DNA of 55,253 bases, taken from positions 1 through 55,253 of the forward strand of contig NZ_BCQR01000017.1 in NCBI RefSeq assembly GCF_001552175.1, in the 5' to 3' direction. The translations under genes and the position numbers were made by a program. Source of the DNA: Actinomadura kijaniata NBRC 14229. Its GTDB lineage: Bacteria; Actinomycetota; Actinomycetes; Streptosporangiales; Streptosporangiaceae. The notes under the pieces were generated by a model. It made no database searches. It worked only from the letters and a program-made list of their open reading frames with translations, and was not told where the DNA came from. This document shows, piece after piece, positions 25,970-34,304 of the stretch (position 1 is the stretch's first letter; every line of letters starts with the position of its first letter).

Positions 25970-26183
25970 TTGACCCCCTTGGACCGGCGGGTCCACGCCC
26001 GGATCACGGAACGGGACGTTCGCCGGTGCATCGCCATTACGTGGGTTAAGTGGCGATTGTTTCGGTTGTGGGGGAATTTGCGGCAGGGGGTGGTCGGGAC
26101 GGATGCACAATCGTGATCTATCGGTGGGAACTTCACGTTCCACCCATGCGTATCGCCCACGCGGGCCTTCCCCGGAACGCACC

Positions 26184-26222
26184 CGGGCCCCGGAGCACGC
26201 GCCGCGCGCGTCCCGGGGCCCG
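26184..26222 (-). terminator. Second hairpin downstream of ispG
   Basis: CGGGCCCCGG (26184-26193) pairs perfectly with CCGGGGCCCG (26213-26222), a 10-bp stem around a 19-base GC-rich loop. It directly follows, on the minus strand, the longer hairpin at 26224-26268, making a tandem pair. Confidence 0.6.
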
Positions 26223-26223
26223 G

Positions 26224-26268
26224 CGCCGCGAAGGCCCCCGGAGGGGTCCTCCGGGGGCCTTCGCGGCG
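26224..26268 (-). terminator. Very long terminator hairpin after ispG
   Basis: A 45-base structure with two perfectly complementary 21-base arms (CGCCGCGAAGGCCCCCGGAGG on the left, 21 bases counted as two blocks CGCCGCGAAG + GCCCCCGGAGG) and a three-base loop. It starts 10 bases after the ispG stop. The stem is unusually long and fully paired, so it should end the dxr-rip-ispG transcript efficiently and protect its 3' end. Confidence 0.85.
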
Positions 26269-26277
26269 AGGGTCAGG

Positions 26278-27471
26278 TCACTTCACGGTGACCTGCACGC
26301 CGGGTCCGTCCGCCGCGCCGTCCTCGTCGATCTCCACGCCCATCTCCTCGGCGATCCGCATCGCCTCCTCGATGAGGGTCTCGACGATCTGCGACTCGGG
26401 GACGGTCTTGATGACCTCGCCCTTGACGAAGATCTGGCCCTTGCCGTTGCCCGACGCCACGCCCAGGTCGGCCTCGCGGGCCTCGCCGGGACCGTTGACG
26501 ACGCAGCCCATCACGGCCACCCGCAGCGGCACCGGGAAGTCCTTCAGCCCGGCGGTGACCTCCTCGGCCAGGGTGTAGACGTCGACCTGCGCGCGACCGC
26601 AGGAGGGGCACGACACGATCTCCAGGCCGCGTTCGCGCAGGCCGAGCGACTCCAGGATCTGGTTGCCGACCTTGACCTCCTCCACCGGAGGGGCCGACAG
26701 CGACACCCGGATGGTGTCGCCGATGCCCTGGCTCAGCAGCGCGCCGAACGCCACCGCCGACTTGATGGTGCCCTGGAACGCCGGGCCGGCCTCGGTCACG
26801 CCGAGGTGCAGCGGGTAGTCGCACTGCGCCGCCAGCTGCCGGTACGCCTCGATCATCACGACCGGGTCGTTGTGCTTGACCGAGATCTTGATGTCGCGGA
26901 AGTCGTGCTCCTCGAACAGCGAGCACTCCCACAGCGCCGACTCCACCAGCGCCTCGGGGGTGGCCTTGCCGTACTTCTCCAGCAGCCGCTTGTCCAGGGA
27001 CCCGGCGTTGACGCCGATGCGGATCGGCACGCCCGCGTCCTTGGCCGCACGGGCGATCTCGCCGACCTTGTCGTCGAACTTCTTGATGTTGCCGGGGTTG
27101 ACCCGCACCGCCGCGCAGCCCGCGTCGATCGCGGCGAAGACGTACTTGGGCTGGAAGTGGATGTCGGCGATCACCGGGATCGGCGACTTGCGGGCGATCG
27201 CGGGCAGCGCGTCGGCGTCGTCCTGCGAGGGGCAGGCCACCCGCACGATCTGGCAGCCCGCGGCGTTCAGCTCGGCGATCTGCTGCAGGGTGCTGTTGAC
27301 GTCGGCGGTCAGCGTGGTGGTCATGGACTGCACCGAGATCGGGGCGTCGCCCCCGACCGGAACACCGCCGACCATGATCTGCCGGGACTTGCGGCGCTCC
27401 GCCACCGGACGGGCAGCCCCCTGCCCCTGACCCGCGCCGCGGACCGTCGGAATTCCCAGTGAAACGCTCAT
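26278..27471 (-). CDS. ispG: (E)-4-hydroxy-3-methylbut-2-enyl-diphosphate synthase
   Basis: A 397-residue iron-sulfur enzyme of the MEP isoprenoid pathway. It converts MEcPP to HMBPP in the cytoplasm with an external electron donor. The N-terminal barrel has [24 protein letters not shown] and NPGNI. The C-terminal cluster domain has [12 protein letters not shown] and [11 protein letters not shown], giving the three Cys and the Glu that bind the 4Fe-4S cluster. The length fits the direct bacterial type. ATG at 27469-27471 has GGGAGAGG just upstream. It is third in the dxr, site-2 protease, ispG series, 110 bases after the protease gene, and ends at the long hairpin. Confidence 0.96.
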   Translation of the reverse strand: MSVSLGIPTVRGAGQGQGAARPVAERRKSRQIMVGGVPVGGDAPISVQSMTTTLTADVNSTLQQIAELNAAGCQIVRVACPSQDDADALPAIARKSPIPVIADIHFQPKYVFAAIDAGCAAVRVNPGNIKKFDDKVGEIARAAKDAGVPIRIGVNAGSLDKRLLEKYGKATPEALVESALWECSLFEEHDFRDIKISVKHNDPVVMIEAYRQLAAQCDYPLHLGVTEAGPAFQGTIKSAVAFGALLSQGIGDTIRVSLSAPPVEEVKVGNQILESLGLRERGLEIVSCPSCGRAQVDVYTLAEEVTAGLKDFPVPLRVAVMGCVVNGPGEAREADLGVASGNGKGQIFVKGEVIKTVPESQIVETLIEEAMRIAEEMGVEIDEDGAADGPGVQVTVK

Positions 27472-27581
27472 GCCTCTCCCTTTGCTACGCCCCCCACAAC
27501 CTTATGTGGTGAAGGGGAATGGGATGGCGCCGACGGTGTGGATGTATGGTGACTGTTCCGCGACCGAAAGTAGTCGCGTCG

Positions 27582-28778
27582 TTACCGTGGGATACGCAAC
27601 GGGTTGAACACGTCGGCGAGGATCAGCAGCAGGCCGAGACCGACCAGCAGCAGGGTGGCGACGTAGGTGACGGGCATGAGCCTGGTCATGTCCACGTTCC
27701 CGGGATCGGGCCGCCCGCGCGCGCGGGCGATCCGGGCGCGGGCGCGTTCGTAGACCAGGACCGCCAGGTGTCCGCCGTCGAGCGGCGGCAGCGGCAGGAC
27801 GTTGAGCGCGCCCAGGAAGACGTTCACCATCACGACCAGCGCCAGATACCCCGACAGCTTGTCGCGGAAGGACCGGTCGGAGGAGAAGATCTGCCCGGCC
27901 ACGTCGGTCGCGCCGACGACGCTGCCGACCTGCCCACCGGGGGTGCTGCCCCGGTCCGGCGAGAACAGCCTCGGCAGCGCGGCGGGCAGGTCCCGCAGCG
28001 CGGTGGCGACGCCGCCGAGCATGGCGCCGACGGTGCGGCCCGCGAACGCGGCGGCCTCGACCGGACCGGCGCGTTCGTAGCGTTCGCCGACGACGCGCGG
28101 GGACATTCCGAAGAAGGTCCTGCCGTCGCCGGACGCGGCCGTGCGGACCTGGAGGGTGACCCGCGTCCCGCCGCGCTCCACGACGACGGGGACGGCCCGG
28201 CCGGGCGCGGTCCGTTCGATGGCGCGGCGCAGCTCGTCCCAGTCGCGGACGGGGACGCCGCCGAACGTCACCACCCGGTCCCCCGCCCGCAGCCCGGCCG
28301 CCGCGGCGGGCGACCGGGGGGCGTCCGCGCCGCAGCCGACGCCGGGCCCGGCGGGAACGCACTCGCTGACGGTCCGCACGATGGTGGTCGGGGTGCCCTC
28401 CACCTTCAGCCCGAGCGTCATCGCGACCACCACGAGCAGCAGGAACGCCACCAGGAAGTTGGCGACGACGCCCCCGGCGATCACGATCGCGCGCCTCCCG
28501 GCGGGCTGCCGGTGGAACGCGCGGTCGCGGTCGGCGGGCGCGACCTCCTCCAGCGGCGTGTAGCCGACGATCCGGACGAAGCCGCCGAGCGGGATCGCCT
28601 TGACGCCGTACTCGGTCTCGCCGCGCCGCCGCGACCACAGCGTGGGGCCGAACCCCACGAAGAACTGGCTGGCCTTCATGCCGAACCGCTTGGCGGTCAG
28701 CAGGTGCCCGGCCTCGTGCAGCATCACCGAGACCAGCAGGGCGGCGACGAACGCGAGCGCGCCGAGCAGAAAGGCCAC
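27582..28778 (-). CDS. Site-2 intramembrane zinc metalloprotease (M50, Rip1/RseP family)
   Basis: A 398-residue polytopic membrane protease. The active site HEAGH (His21, Glu22, His25) is in the first membrane segment and the third ligand in NVLPLPPLDGGH near 330. A PDZ domain sits between them (GLRAGDRVVTFGGVPV). Four main hydrophobic segments match the family. Such enzymes cut membrane-embedded anti-sigma factors after a first outside cut, releasing sigma factors; Rip1 in mycobacteria also affects the cell envelope. The GTG at 28776-28778 is supported by GAGGGGG. Position between dxr and ispG is conserved in actinobacteria. The secreted proteases on both sides could act as site-1 enzymes, though nothing here proves it. 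Confidence 0.94.
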   Translation of the reverse strand: MAFLLGALAFVAALLVSVMLHEAGHLLTAKRFGMKASQFFVGFGPTLWSRRRGETEYGVKAIPLGGFVRIVGYTPLEEVAPADRDRAFHRQPAGRRAIVIAGGVVANFLVAFLLLVVVAMTLGLKVEGTPTTIVRTVSECVPAGPGVGCGADAPRSPAAAAGLRAGDRVVTFGGVPVRDWDELRRAIERTAPGRAVPVVVERGGTRVTLQVRTAASGDGRTFFGMSPRVVGERYERAGPVEAAAFAGRTVGAMLGGVATALRDLPAALPRLFSPDRGSTPGGQVGSVVGATDVAGQIFSSDRSFRDKLSGYLALVVMVNVFLGALNVLPLPPLDGGHLAVLVYERARARIARARGRPDPGNVDMTRLMPVTYVATLLLVGLGLLLILADVFNPLRIPR

Positions 28779-28815
28779 CTGCGGCCCCCTCGTGCGACGG
28801 GGGCCGGGCCCCCGG

Positions 28816-30069
28816 TCAGTCGGTAGCGGTCAGTTCCCGGGCGCGGACGCGGGCCCAGCCGTCGGCCGCGAGGACGTCGTCGAGCGTGGGCGTGCCCGGA
28901 GTTCCGTCGCCGTGCTCCTCCACTACCCGCGCGATCGTGTCGACTATCCCCGGGAAGGGCAGGCGTCCTTCGCGGAACGCCTCGACGCACTCCTCGTTGG
29001 CGGCGTTGTAGACCGCCGGGAACGTGCCGCCGAGGTCGCCGGCCCTGCGGGCGAGCGCCACCGCCGGGAACGCCTCGTCGTCCAGCGGGAAGAACTCCCA
29101 GGTGTGCGCCCGGGTCCAGTCCACGCCGGGCGCGGCGTCCGGCACCCGGTCGGGCCACTCCATCCCCAGGGCGATCGGCAGCCGCATGTCGGGCGGGCTG
29201 GCCTGGGCGAGGGTGGAGCCGTCGACGAACTCGACCATCGAGTGGATCACCGACTGCGGGTGGACCATCACCTCGATCCGGTCCATCGGCACGTCGAACA
29301 GCAGGTGCGCCTCGATCACCTCCAGGCCCTTGTTGACCAGGGTGGCCGAGTTGATCGTGATGACCGGGCCCATGTCCCAGGTCGGGTGGTTCATGGCCTG
29401 CTCGGGGGTGACGCCCTCCAGCTCGGCGCGGGTCCGGCCGCGGAACGGGCCGCCGCTGGCGGTCAGCACCAGCCGCCGGACCTCCTCGGGCCGGCCGCCG
29501 CGCAGGCACTGCGCCAGCGCCGAGTGCTCGGAGTCGACCGGGACGATCTGGCCGGGGCGGGCGCGCTCCTTCACCAGCGGGCCGCCGACGATCAGGGACT
29601 CCTTGTTGGCCAGCGCCAGGGTGCGGCCCGCGTCCAGGGCGGCCAGCGTGGAGGACAGGCCGAGCGCGCCGGTGACGCCGTTGAGCACCACGTCGCACGG
29701 CCAGGCGGCGACCTCGGCGACCGCCTCCGGCCCGGCGACGATCTTGGGGATGGCGTACTCGCCGGCCGCGTAGCCGCGCCGCTGCGCCTCGGCGTAGAAG
29801 GCGAGCTGGAGGTCCTGCGCCACCGACGCCCGGGCGACCGCGACGACCTCGGGGCGGAACTCCAGCGCCTGCCGCGCCAGCAGGTCCACCCGGGCTCCCC
29901 CGGCGGCCAGCCCGGTCACCCGGAACCGGCCGGGGTTGCGGCGGATCACGTCGAGGGCCTGGGTGCCGATCGAGCCGGTGGAGCCGAGGACGACCACGTC
30001 CCGGGGCCCCTGACCCGGAACCGCGGCGGGGGGCGTGCTGCTGGCGCTGGAGGAAGTCACGCCTTCCAT
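28816..30069 (-). CDS. dxr: 1-deoxy-D-xylulose 5-phosphate reductoisomerase
   Basis: A 417-residue NADPH-dependent enzyme making MEP from DXP, the committed step of the MEP pathway. GSTGSIG (29-35) binds NADPH, and [40 protein letters not shown] and the [11 protein letters not shown] segment are the substrate and metal-binding blocks. ATG at 30067-30069 is chosen; a GTG five codons earlier (30084) is possible and neither has a strong RBS. The N-terminal Ser/Pro-rich 20 residues are dispensable in comparison with shorter family members. It begins the dxr-rip-ispG series and is divergent from the trypsin-like protease genes. Confidence 0.95.
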   Translation of the reverse strand: MEGVTSSSASSTPPAAVPGQGPRDVVVLGSTGSIGTQALDVIRRNPGRFRVTGLAAGGARVDLLARQALEFRPEVVAVARASVAQDLQLAFYAEAQRRGYAAGEYAIPKIVAGPEAVAEVAAWPCDVVLNGVTGALGLSSTLAALDAGRTLALANKESLIVGGPLVKERARPGQIVPVDSEHSALAQCLRGGRPEEVRRLVLTASGGPFRGRTRAELEGVTPEQAMNHPTWDMGPVITINSATLVNKGLEVIEAHLLFDVPMDRIEVMVHPQSVIHSMVEFVDGSTLAQASPPDMRLPIALGMEWPDRVPDAAPGVDWTRAHTWEFFPLDDEAFPAVALARRAGDLGGTFPAVYNAANEECVEAFREGRLPFPGIVDTIARVVEEHGDGTPGTPTLDDVLAADGWARVRARELTATD

Positions 30070-30117
30070 TGTCGGCCATTCCACGGCCCCGGCCGTACCG
30101 GGCGGTCACATGGGCGA

Positions 30118-30141
30118 ATACGGAAAGGTGTGCAACCGTAT
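30118..30141. promoter_or_regulatory. Inverted repeat in the dxr/protease divergent spacer
   Basis: ATACGG-N12-CCGTAT is a perfect inverted repeat with 6-base arms and 18-base centre spacing. It lies 49-72 bases before the dxr start and 109-132 bases before the S1 protease start. Two major-groove half sites nearly two turns apart would suit a dimeric regulator. No known factor is recognised. Confidence 0.4.
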
Positions 30142-30249
30142 GGTCCTGTTTGTCCAAATGTGCCACTAGTCGTGACATCGCTACCGAACGTAAGTTCCGC
30201 TCGCGGGCGTCTCCCGCAGACCGTCTCCCCCCGACCTCGCGGAGACCAC

Positions 30250-31236
30250 ATGACACGCTCTCTGGCACACCCCACCCGCACCGTGGCCCTGGCGGTCCTG
30301 GGCGGCGCCGCCCTCGCGGCCCCGCTGTTCACCGCCCCCGCCCACGCCGCTCCCGCCCCCTCCCCCGCGCCCTCGGTCCGCGCGCAGGCCACCGACGCCG
30401 CCGAGCAGCGCCGCGTCCTGAGGTTCTGGACGGCCGAGCGGATGCGGTCGGCCACCCCGATGGAGAAGCTGTTCAAGCCCCGGAACGTCACCCGCTCGGA
30501 GGTGCGGCGCGGCCTCGCGAAGGTCGTCCCGCCCGTGTCGGTCCGCTCGATCCCCAACGGCGGCAGCCAGTGGACCGGCGGCGGCAGGGTCGTCACGACC
30601 GCCGGACGGGTGTTCTTCACCTACCAGGGGCGCACCGCGTCCTGCTCCGGCGACGCGGTCACCAGCGCCAACAAGAGCACCGTCATGACCGCCGGGCACT
30701 GCGTGAAGCTGGAGGGCTCCTGGCACACCAACTGGGTGTTCGTCCCGGGCTACGACAACGGCAACCGCCCGCACGGCACCTGGACCGCCGCCAGGACCCT
30801 GGCCACGCCGCAGTGGACCGCCACCGAGGACATCAACTACGACGTCGGCGCGGCCGTGGTGAACCCGCTGAACGGGCAGCGCCTCACCGACGTGGTCGGC
30901 GCGCAGGGCATCGCGTTCAACCAGCCGCGCGGGCAGAACATGTACTCGTTCGGCTACCCGGCCGCCGCGCCCTACGACGGCTCCAGGCTCATCTACTGCA
31001 GCGGCCGGACCATCAACGACTTCCTCGGCAGCCAGGCGATGGGGCTGCGCTGCAACATGACCGGCGGCTCCAGCGGCGGCCCCTGGTTCCTCAACTTCAA
31101 CGAGGGCACCGGCACGGGCGTCCAGAACTCGGTCAACAGCTTCAAGTACAACCTGCCGTTCCTGAACGCCTACATGTTCGGCCCGTACTTCGGCACCGAC
31201 GCCCAGAACGTCTACAACCAGGCACAGAACTCCTAA
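30250..31236 (+). CDS. Secreted trypsin/V8-like serine protease, paralogue 1
   Basis: A 328-residue exported serine protease. A signal peptide (about 1-33, ending AHAAPA) is followed by a propeptide-like region with RFWTAERMRSATPMEKLF. The catalytic core has His150 (MTAGHC), Asp198 (DINYDVGAAV) and Ser275 (GGSSGGPW). Cysteine pairs at SCSG/GHC and YCSG/LRCN fit the two disulfides of this family. GGAGACCAC precedes the ATG at 30250. The WTxxRMRxATP pro-segment is typical of actinomycete trypsin-like serine peptidases of unknown substrate. The next gene is a shorter paralogue 53 bases downstream; they probably share a promoter. Confidence 0.9.
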   Translation: MTRSLAHPTRTVALAVLGGAALAAPLFTAPAHAAPAPSPAPSVRAQATDAAEQRRVLRFWTAERMRSATPMEKLFKPRNVTRSEVRRGLAKVVPPVSVRSIPNGGSQWTGGGRVVTTAGRVFFTYQGRTASCSGDAVTSANKSTVMTAGHCVKLEGSWHTNWVFVPGYDNGNRPHGTWTAARTLATPQWTATEDINYDVGAAVVNPLNGQRLTDVVGAQGIAFNQPRGQNMYSFGYPAAAPYDGSRLIYCSGRTINDFLGSQAMGLRCNMTGGSSGGPWFLNFNEGTGTGVQNSVNSFKYNLPFLNAYMFGPYFGTDAQNVYNQAQNS

Positions 31237-31289
31237 CCGTTTCCCCACATGCCACGGCTCGGCGCGGCGGGTGACGGACACTGCGGGGC

Positions 31290-32213
31290 ATGGACCCGCG
31301 CCCGTTCCGCACCCCCGCCGCGCCCGCCCTGGCCGCCCTGGCCGCCCTGACCACGGCCGCCCTGAGCGTGGCGGTCCCCGCGGGGCCGGCGTCCGCCTCG
31401 GACGCCGGCCCCGCCGCCGTTCCCGCCGCCGTCCACCGGGTGGCCCCGGACCTGGACCGGCGGGCCCGCGCGTACTGGACGCCCCGCCGCATGCGCGCCG
31501 CCGCCCCTCCCGAGGCGGAGCGCCGCGACGAGAGCGCCGGGGCGCCCTGGACGCGGGGCGGGCTGGTCGCCCGGAGCACCGGCAGGGTCTTCGCCACCTC
31601 GGCGGGCCGCGAGCAGGTCTGCTCGGCCGCCGTGGTGCGCGCCGCCAACCGCGACCTGGTGGTCACCGCCGCGCACTGCGTGCGCCCGGCCGGGGGCGGC
31701 TGGGCCGACAACTGGATCTTCGTTCCGGGGTACCGGGACGGCGCCGGCCCCCACGGCGGGTTCACCGCGCGCCGCATGTTCGTCCCCGCCGCCTGGACCC
31801 GCGACGGTGACGGCGACCACGACGTGGCGTTCGTCGCGCTGGCCACGGCGGGCGGGCGGCACGTCGCCGACGTGGCGGGGGCGCAACGGCTGGCGTTCGG
31901 CGGGCCGGGCGGGCGCCTCACCCACGTGTTCGGCTACCCGGCGGCGGGGCGCTTCGACGGCGAACGGCTCGCCTACTGCTCCGGGCGGCCCGTCCCCCAC
32001 CGGCGCGGCCTCACCGCCGGCCGGGGCCTGCGCTGCGGGCTGCCCCGCGGGGTCAGCGGCGGGCCGTGGCTGACCGGCCTCGACCCGGGGACCGGGGCCG
32101 GAACGGTCGTGTCGGTCAGCAGCTTCCGGTTCAGCGACGACCCCGGCACGCTGTACGGGCCGCCGTTCGGGAAGGCCGTGCGCGACCTGTACGCGCGGGC
32201 TTCGGTGTCCTAG
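31290..32213 (+). CDS. Secreted trypsin/V8-like serine protease, paralogue 2
   Basis: A 307-residue paralogue of the preceding protein. The signal peptide is about 1-38 (ends GPASAS). The pro-segment has YWTPRRMRAAAP. The triad is His129 (VTAAHC), Asp178 (DGDHDVAFV) and Ser256 (GVSGGPW). WADNWIFVPGYRDG and HVFGYPAAGRFDGERLAYCSG mirror paralogue 1. The residues just before the catalytic serine differ (LPRGVSGG in place of MTGGSSGG), so primary specificity may differ. The RBS is weak, so expression may depend on the upstream gene. It is convergent with the histidine kinase gene. Confidence 0.88.
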   Translation: MDPRPFRTPAAPALAALAALTTAALSVAVPAGPASASDAGPAAVPAAVHRVAPDLDRRARAYWTPRRMRAAAPPEAERRDESAGAPWTRGGLVARSTGRVFATSAGREQVCSAAVVRAANRDLVVTAAHCVRPAGGGWADNWIFVPGYRDGAGPHGGFTARRMFVPAAWTRDGDGDHDVAFVALATAGGRHVADVAGAQRLAFGGPGGRLTHVFGYPAAGRFDGERLAYCSGRPVPHRRGLTAGRGLRCGLPRGVSGGPWLTGLDPGTGAGTVVSVSSFRFSDDPGTLYGPPFGKAVRDLYARASVS

Positions 32214-32256
32214 CACCTGTGGCCCGAAGCCGCGGGCCAGGGTTTGGGAACACGAT

Positions 32257-33663
32257 CTAGCGGTCCTCCGGAGGGTCGGGTTCCAGCGGGAGGCGCAGCA
32301 CGAAGCGGGCCCCGGGCTGGTCGCCCGCGGCGACGTACAGCAGCCCGCCGTGCCGGGCGACGATCTCCCGGGCGATCGGCAGGCCCAGCCCCGAGCCCCC
32401 CGCGTCGCGGCTGCGCGCGGCGTCCAGCCGGGTGAAGCGCTCGAAGATCCGCTCCCGGTCGCCGTCGGGGATGCCGGGACCGTCGTCGCGGACCTCCAGC
32501 ACCGCCTCGCCCGCCACCCGGTCGGCGCGCACGGTCACCCCGACCTTGGCGCCCGCGTGCCGGTCGGCGTTGGTCAGCAGGTTCACCAGGGCCCGCGCCA
32601 GCTGGAGCCGGTTGCCGACCACCCGCACGCCGGGCTCCAGGTCGGTGCGCACCGGAACGCGCGGCTCGCGGCGCGCCAGCTCGCCCTCCACCAGCTCGGC
32701 CAGGTCCAGCGGGACGCGCCCCGGCTCCACGCCGGAGTCCAGCCGGGCCAGCGCCAGCAGGTCCTCCACGACGCGGTGCAGCCGGTCGGTGTCGCTCAGC
32801 GCGTACCGCACCGTCTCCAGCAGGTCGCCGTCCTCGGGGTCGTCCAGGGCCAGCTCCAGCCGGGTGCGCAGCCCGGTGATGGGGGTGCGCAGCTCGTGCG
32901 AGGCGTCGGCGACGAAGCCGCGCTGCTGGTCGACCGAGCGCTCCAGCCGGTCCAGGGTCGCGTTGATGGTGCGGGCGAGGCGTTCGATCTCGTCGCCGGT
33001 GTCGGGCACCGGGACGCGGCGGGCCAGGTCGGAGGCGGTGATGTCGGCCATCTCCGCCTCGATCCGGGCGACCGGCGCCAGCGTGCGGCCCACCGTCCGC
33101 CAGATCCCCCACGCCACCAGCGCCAGCAGCACCGAGCCCAGCGCGGCCAGCGCGCCCGGCAGCAGGCCGCTGCTCAGCAGCCACGGCTCGGGCACCGCGG
33201 CGTAGACCGTCACGTCCCCGTAGGTCTCGGTGACGACCTCGAACCCGACGATGATCGCGCAGCCGGACAGCACGTCGTCGTCCCGGCACACGCGGCCGTC
33301 GACCCGGTTGTCCTCGTCGCCGGAGCGCAGCCGGGAGATCGGCGCCTTGCCCCGCAGCGGGGCGGTGGCCGCCACCACCTCGCCGCCCGGGTCGGACACC
33401 ACCTGGATCAGCAGCACCCCGTCGTCGGCGGGCAGGGGGTCGGGCAGCCTGCCCTTGGAGGCCGACACCGCCACGTGCCGGGCGACGCGCGCGGCCGTCT
33501 CGGTGAAGTGGCCCTCGATCGCGGCGCGCAGGGCCACGGCGGTGGCCACCAGGGCCGCCCCCAGCAGCGCGCCGACCACCAGCGTCGCGACCAGGGTGAC
33601 ACGGGCACGGGAGGAACGCGGCCCGCCGGGCCGCACGCGGTGTACGGCGTTCCCGGCGCGCAT
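32257..33663 (-). CDS. Orphan two-component sensor histidine kinase
   Basis: A 468-residue membrane sensor kinase. Membrane helices are at about 22-45 and 166-188, with a 120-residue outer domain between them containing two cysteines (RVCRDDD, SGCAII) likely to be bridged. A HAMP region follows (190-242), then the HisKA box with phospho-His256 in DASHELRTP, and the ATPase domain with NLLTNADRH, DDGPGIP, IFERFTRLD and GGSGLGLPIA. This is the HPK1a type that pairs with OmpR-family regulators. No response regulator lies within 10 kb on either side in the window, so its partner is elsewhere. ATG at 33661-33663 is used; an upstream RBS is not clear. Confidence 0.92.
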   Translation of the reverse strand: MRAGNAVHRVRPGGPRSSRARVTLVATLVVGALLGAALVATAVALRAAIEGHFTETAARVARHVAVSASKGRLPDPLPADDGVLLIQVVSDPGGEVVAATAPLRGKAPISRLRSGDEDNRVDGRVCRDDDVLSGCAIIVGFEVVTETYGDVTVYAAVPEPWLLSSGLLPGALAALGSVLLALVAWGIWRTVGRTLAPVARIEAEMADITASDLARRVPVPDTGDEIERLARTINATLDRLERSVDQQRGFVADASHELRTPITGLRTRLELALDDPEDGDLLETVRYALSDTDRLHRVVEDLLALARLDSGVEPGRVPLDLAELVEGELARREPRVPVRTDLEPGVRVVGNRLQLARALVNLLTNADRHAGAKVGVTVRADRVAGEAVLEVRDDGPGIPDGDRERIFERFTRLDAARSRDAGGSGLGLPIAREIVARHGGLLYVAAGDQPGARFVLRLPLEPDPPEDR

Positions 33664-33883
33664 GTCTCATTTGTACGCACCCGTCCTCCAACGGAGGGCA
33701 AAGAGAGTTCCGCGCTCCGCCGCGAGAGCTCCGGAGGGTTCCGGGCGGCGGACCGACACGCGGTTCCGGGTGATCCCCGTTCCCGGCCTTTGCCAGCCCT
33801 TGGACACCCCCTGAGGTAGAGCACACCGGCCTCGACCTATAAAAGAACACGGGAAGTAGCCGGATGAACACCGGGGAGGTGAC

Positions 33884-34147
33884 ATGGGACCGACGGACGA
33901 GCCGAGGTTCGACCCGCGCGCGCTGACCCGTGCGCAGCGGCAGGGCGACGCCTGCGTCGCCTGCCGCAAGAGGTGGCCTCGTCCGCGCGTCCGGGTCGGC
34001 CGTGTCCCCGACGGGAGCGGGGTGTTCGCGTGCGCCGACTGCGCACCGGCCCTGCCGACTCTCGGCGCTCGTCACGCGCCGCCGGCTACGGGCGTCGCAC
34101 GACCGGTGGCGACACCGGCGTCGGCGCGGGCGGCGGTCGTCACCTAG
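33884..34147 (+). CDS. Small CxxC-CxxC (zinc-ribbon-like) protein
   Basis: An 87-residue protein with ATG at 33884 preceded by GGGGAGG at good spacing. The centre reads GDACVACRKRWPRPRVRVG and, after a short loop, VFACADCAPAL, so four cysteines (24, 27, 50, 53) form a likely zinc ribbon around a basic stretch. I recognise this motif from small actinobacterial proteins of unknown function. The C-terminal 30 residues are Ala/Pro/Val-rich and look unstructured. It stands alone, divergent from the histidine kinase and convergent with the binding-protein gene. Nucleic acid or protein binding is plausible; nothing more can be said. Confidence 0.72.
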   Translation: MGPTDEPRFDPRALTRAQRQGDACVACRKRWPRPRVRVGRVPDGSGVFACADCAPALPTLGARHAPPATGVARPVATPASARAAVVT

Positions 34148-34184
34148 ACCGTCCGCTCTGGAGATCTCTCCAGGAGGAGGGTGA

Positions 34185-34256
34185 CCCGGGTATTCGGGGG
34201 GAGACCCGGGACCACCCCGCAGGAGGCGCGCCCGGCTGGGGGCGGTCGGGCGCGCC
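34185..34256. terminator. Two hairpins between convergent genes
   Basis: CCCGGGT (34185-34191) pairs with ACCCGGG (34204-34210), and GGCGCGCCCG (34225-34234) pairs perfectly with CGGGCGCGCC (34247-34256). They occupy the 157-base spacer between the small CxxC gene and the convergent lipoprotein gene, so they can end transcription from both sides. Confidence 0.6.
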
Positions 34257-34304
34257 GGAGAGGTCTCCGTCCCGCCCCGCGCCCCGCCTCACCTCTTCGT
34301 CACG

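Noticed and set aside
26113..26145. Inverted GGTGG/CCACC words before S33 paralogue 2 as an operator
   Set aside because: The arms do not align without a gap and the spacing to the gene is large; chance is likely in this sequence.
30070..30084. GTG at 30084 as the dxr start
   Set aside because: Possible but without a better RBS than the ATG at 30069; the added residues are not conserved-looking.
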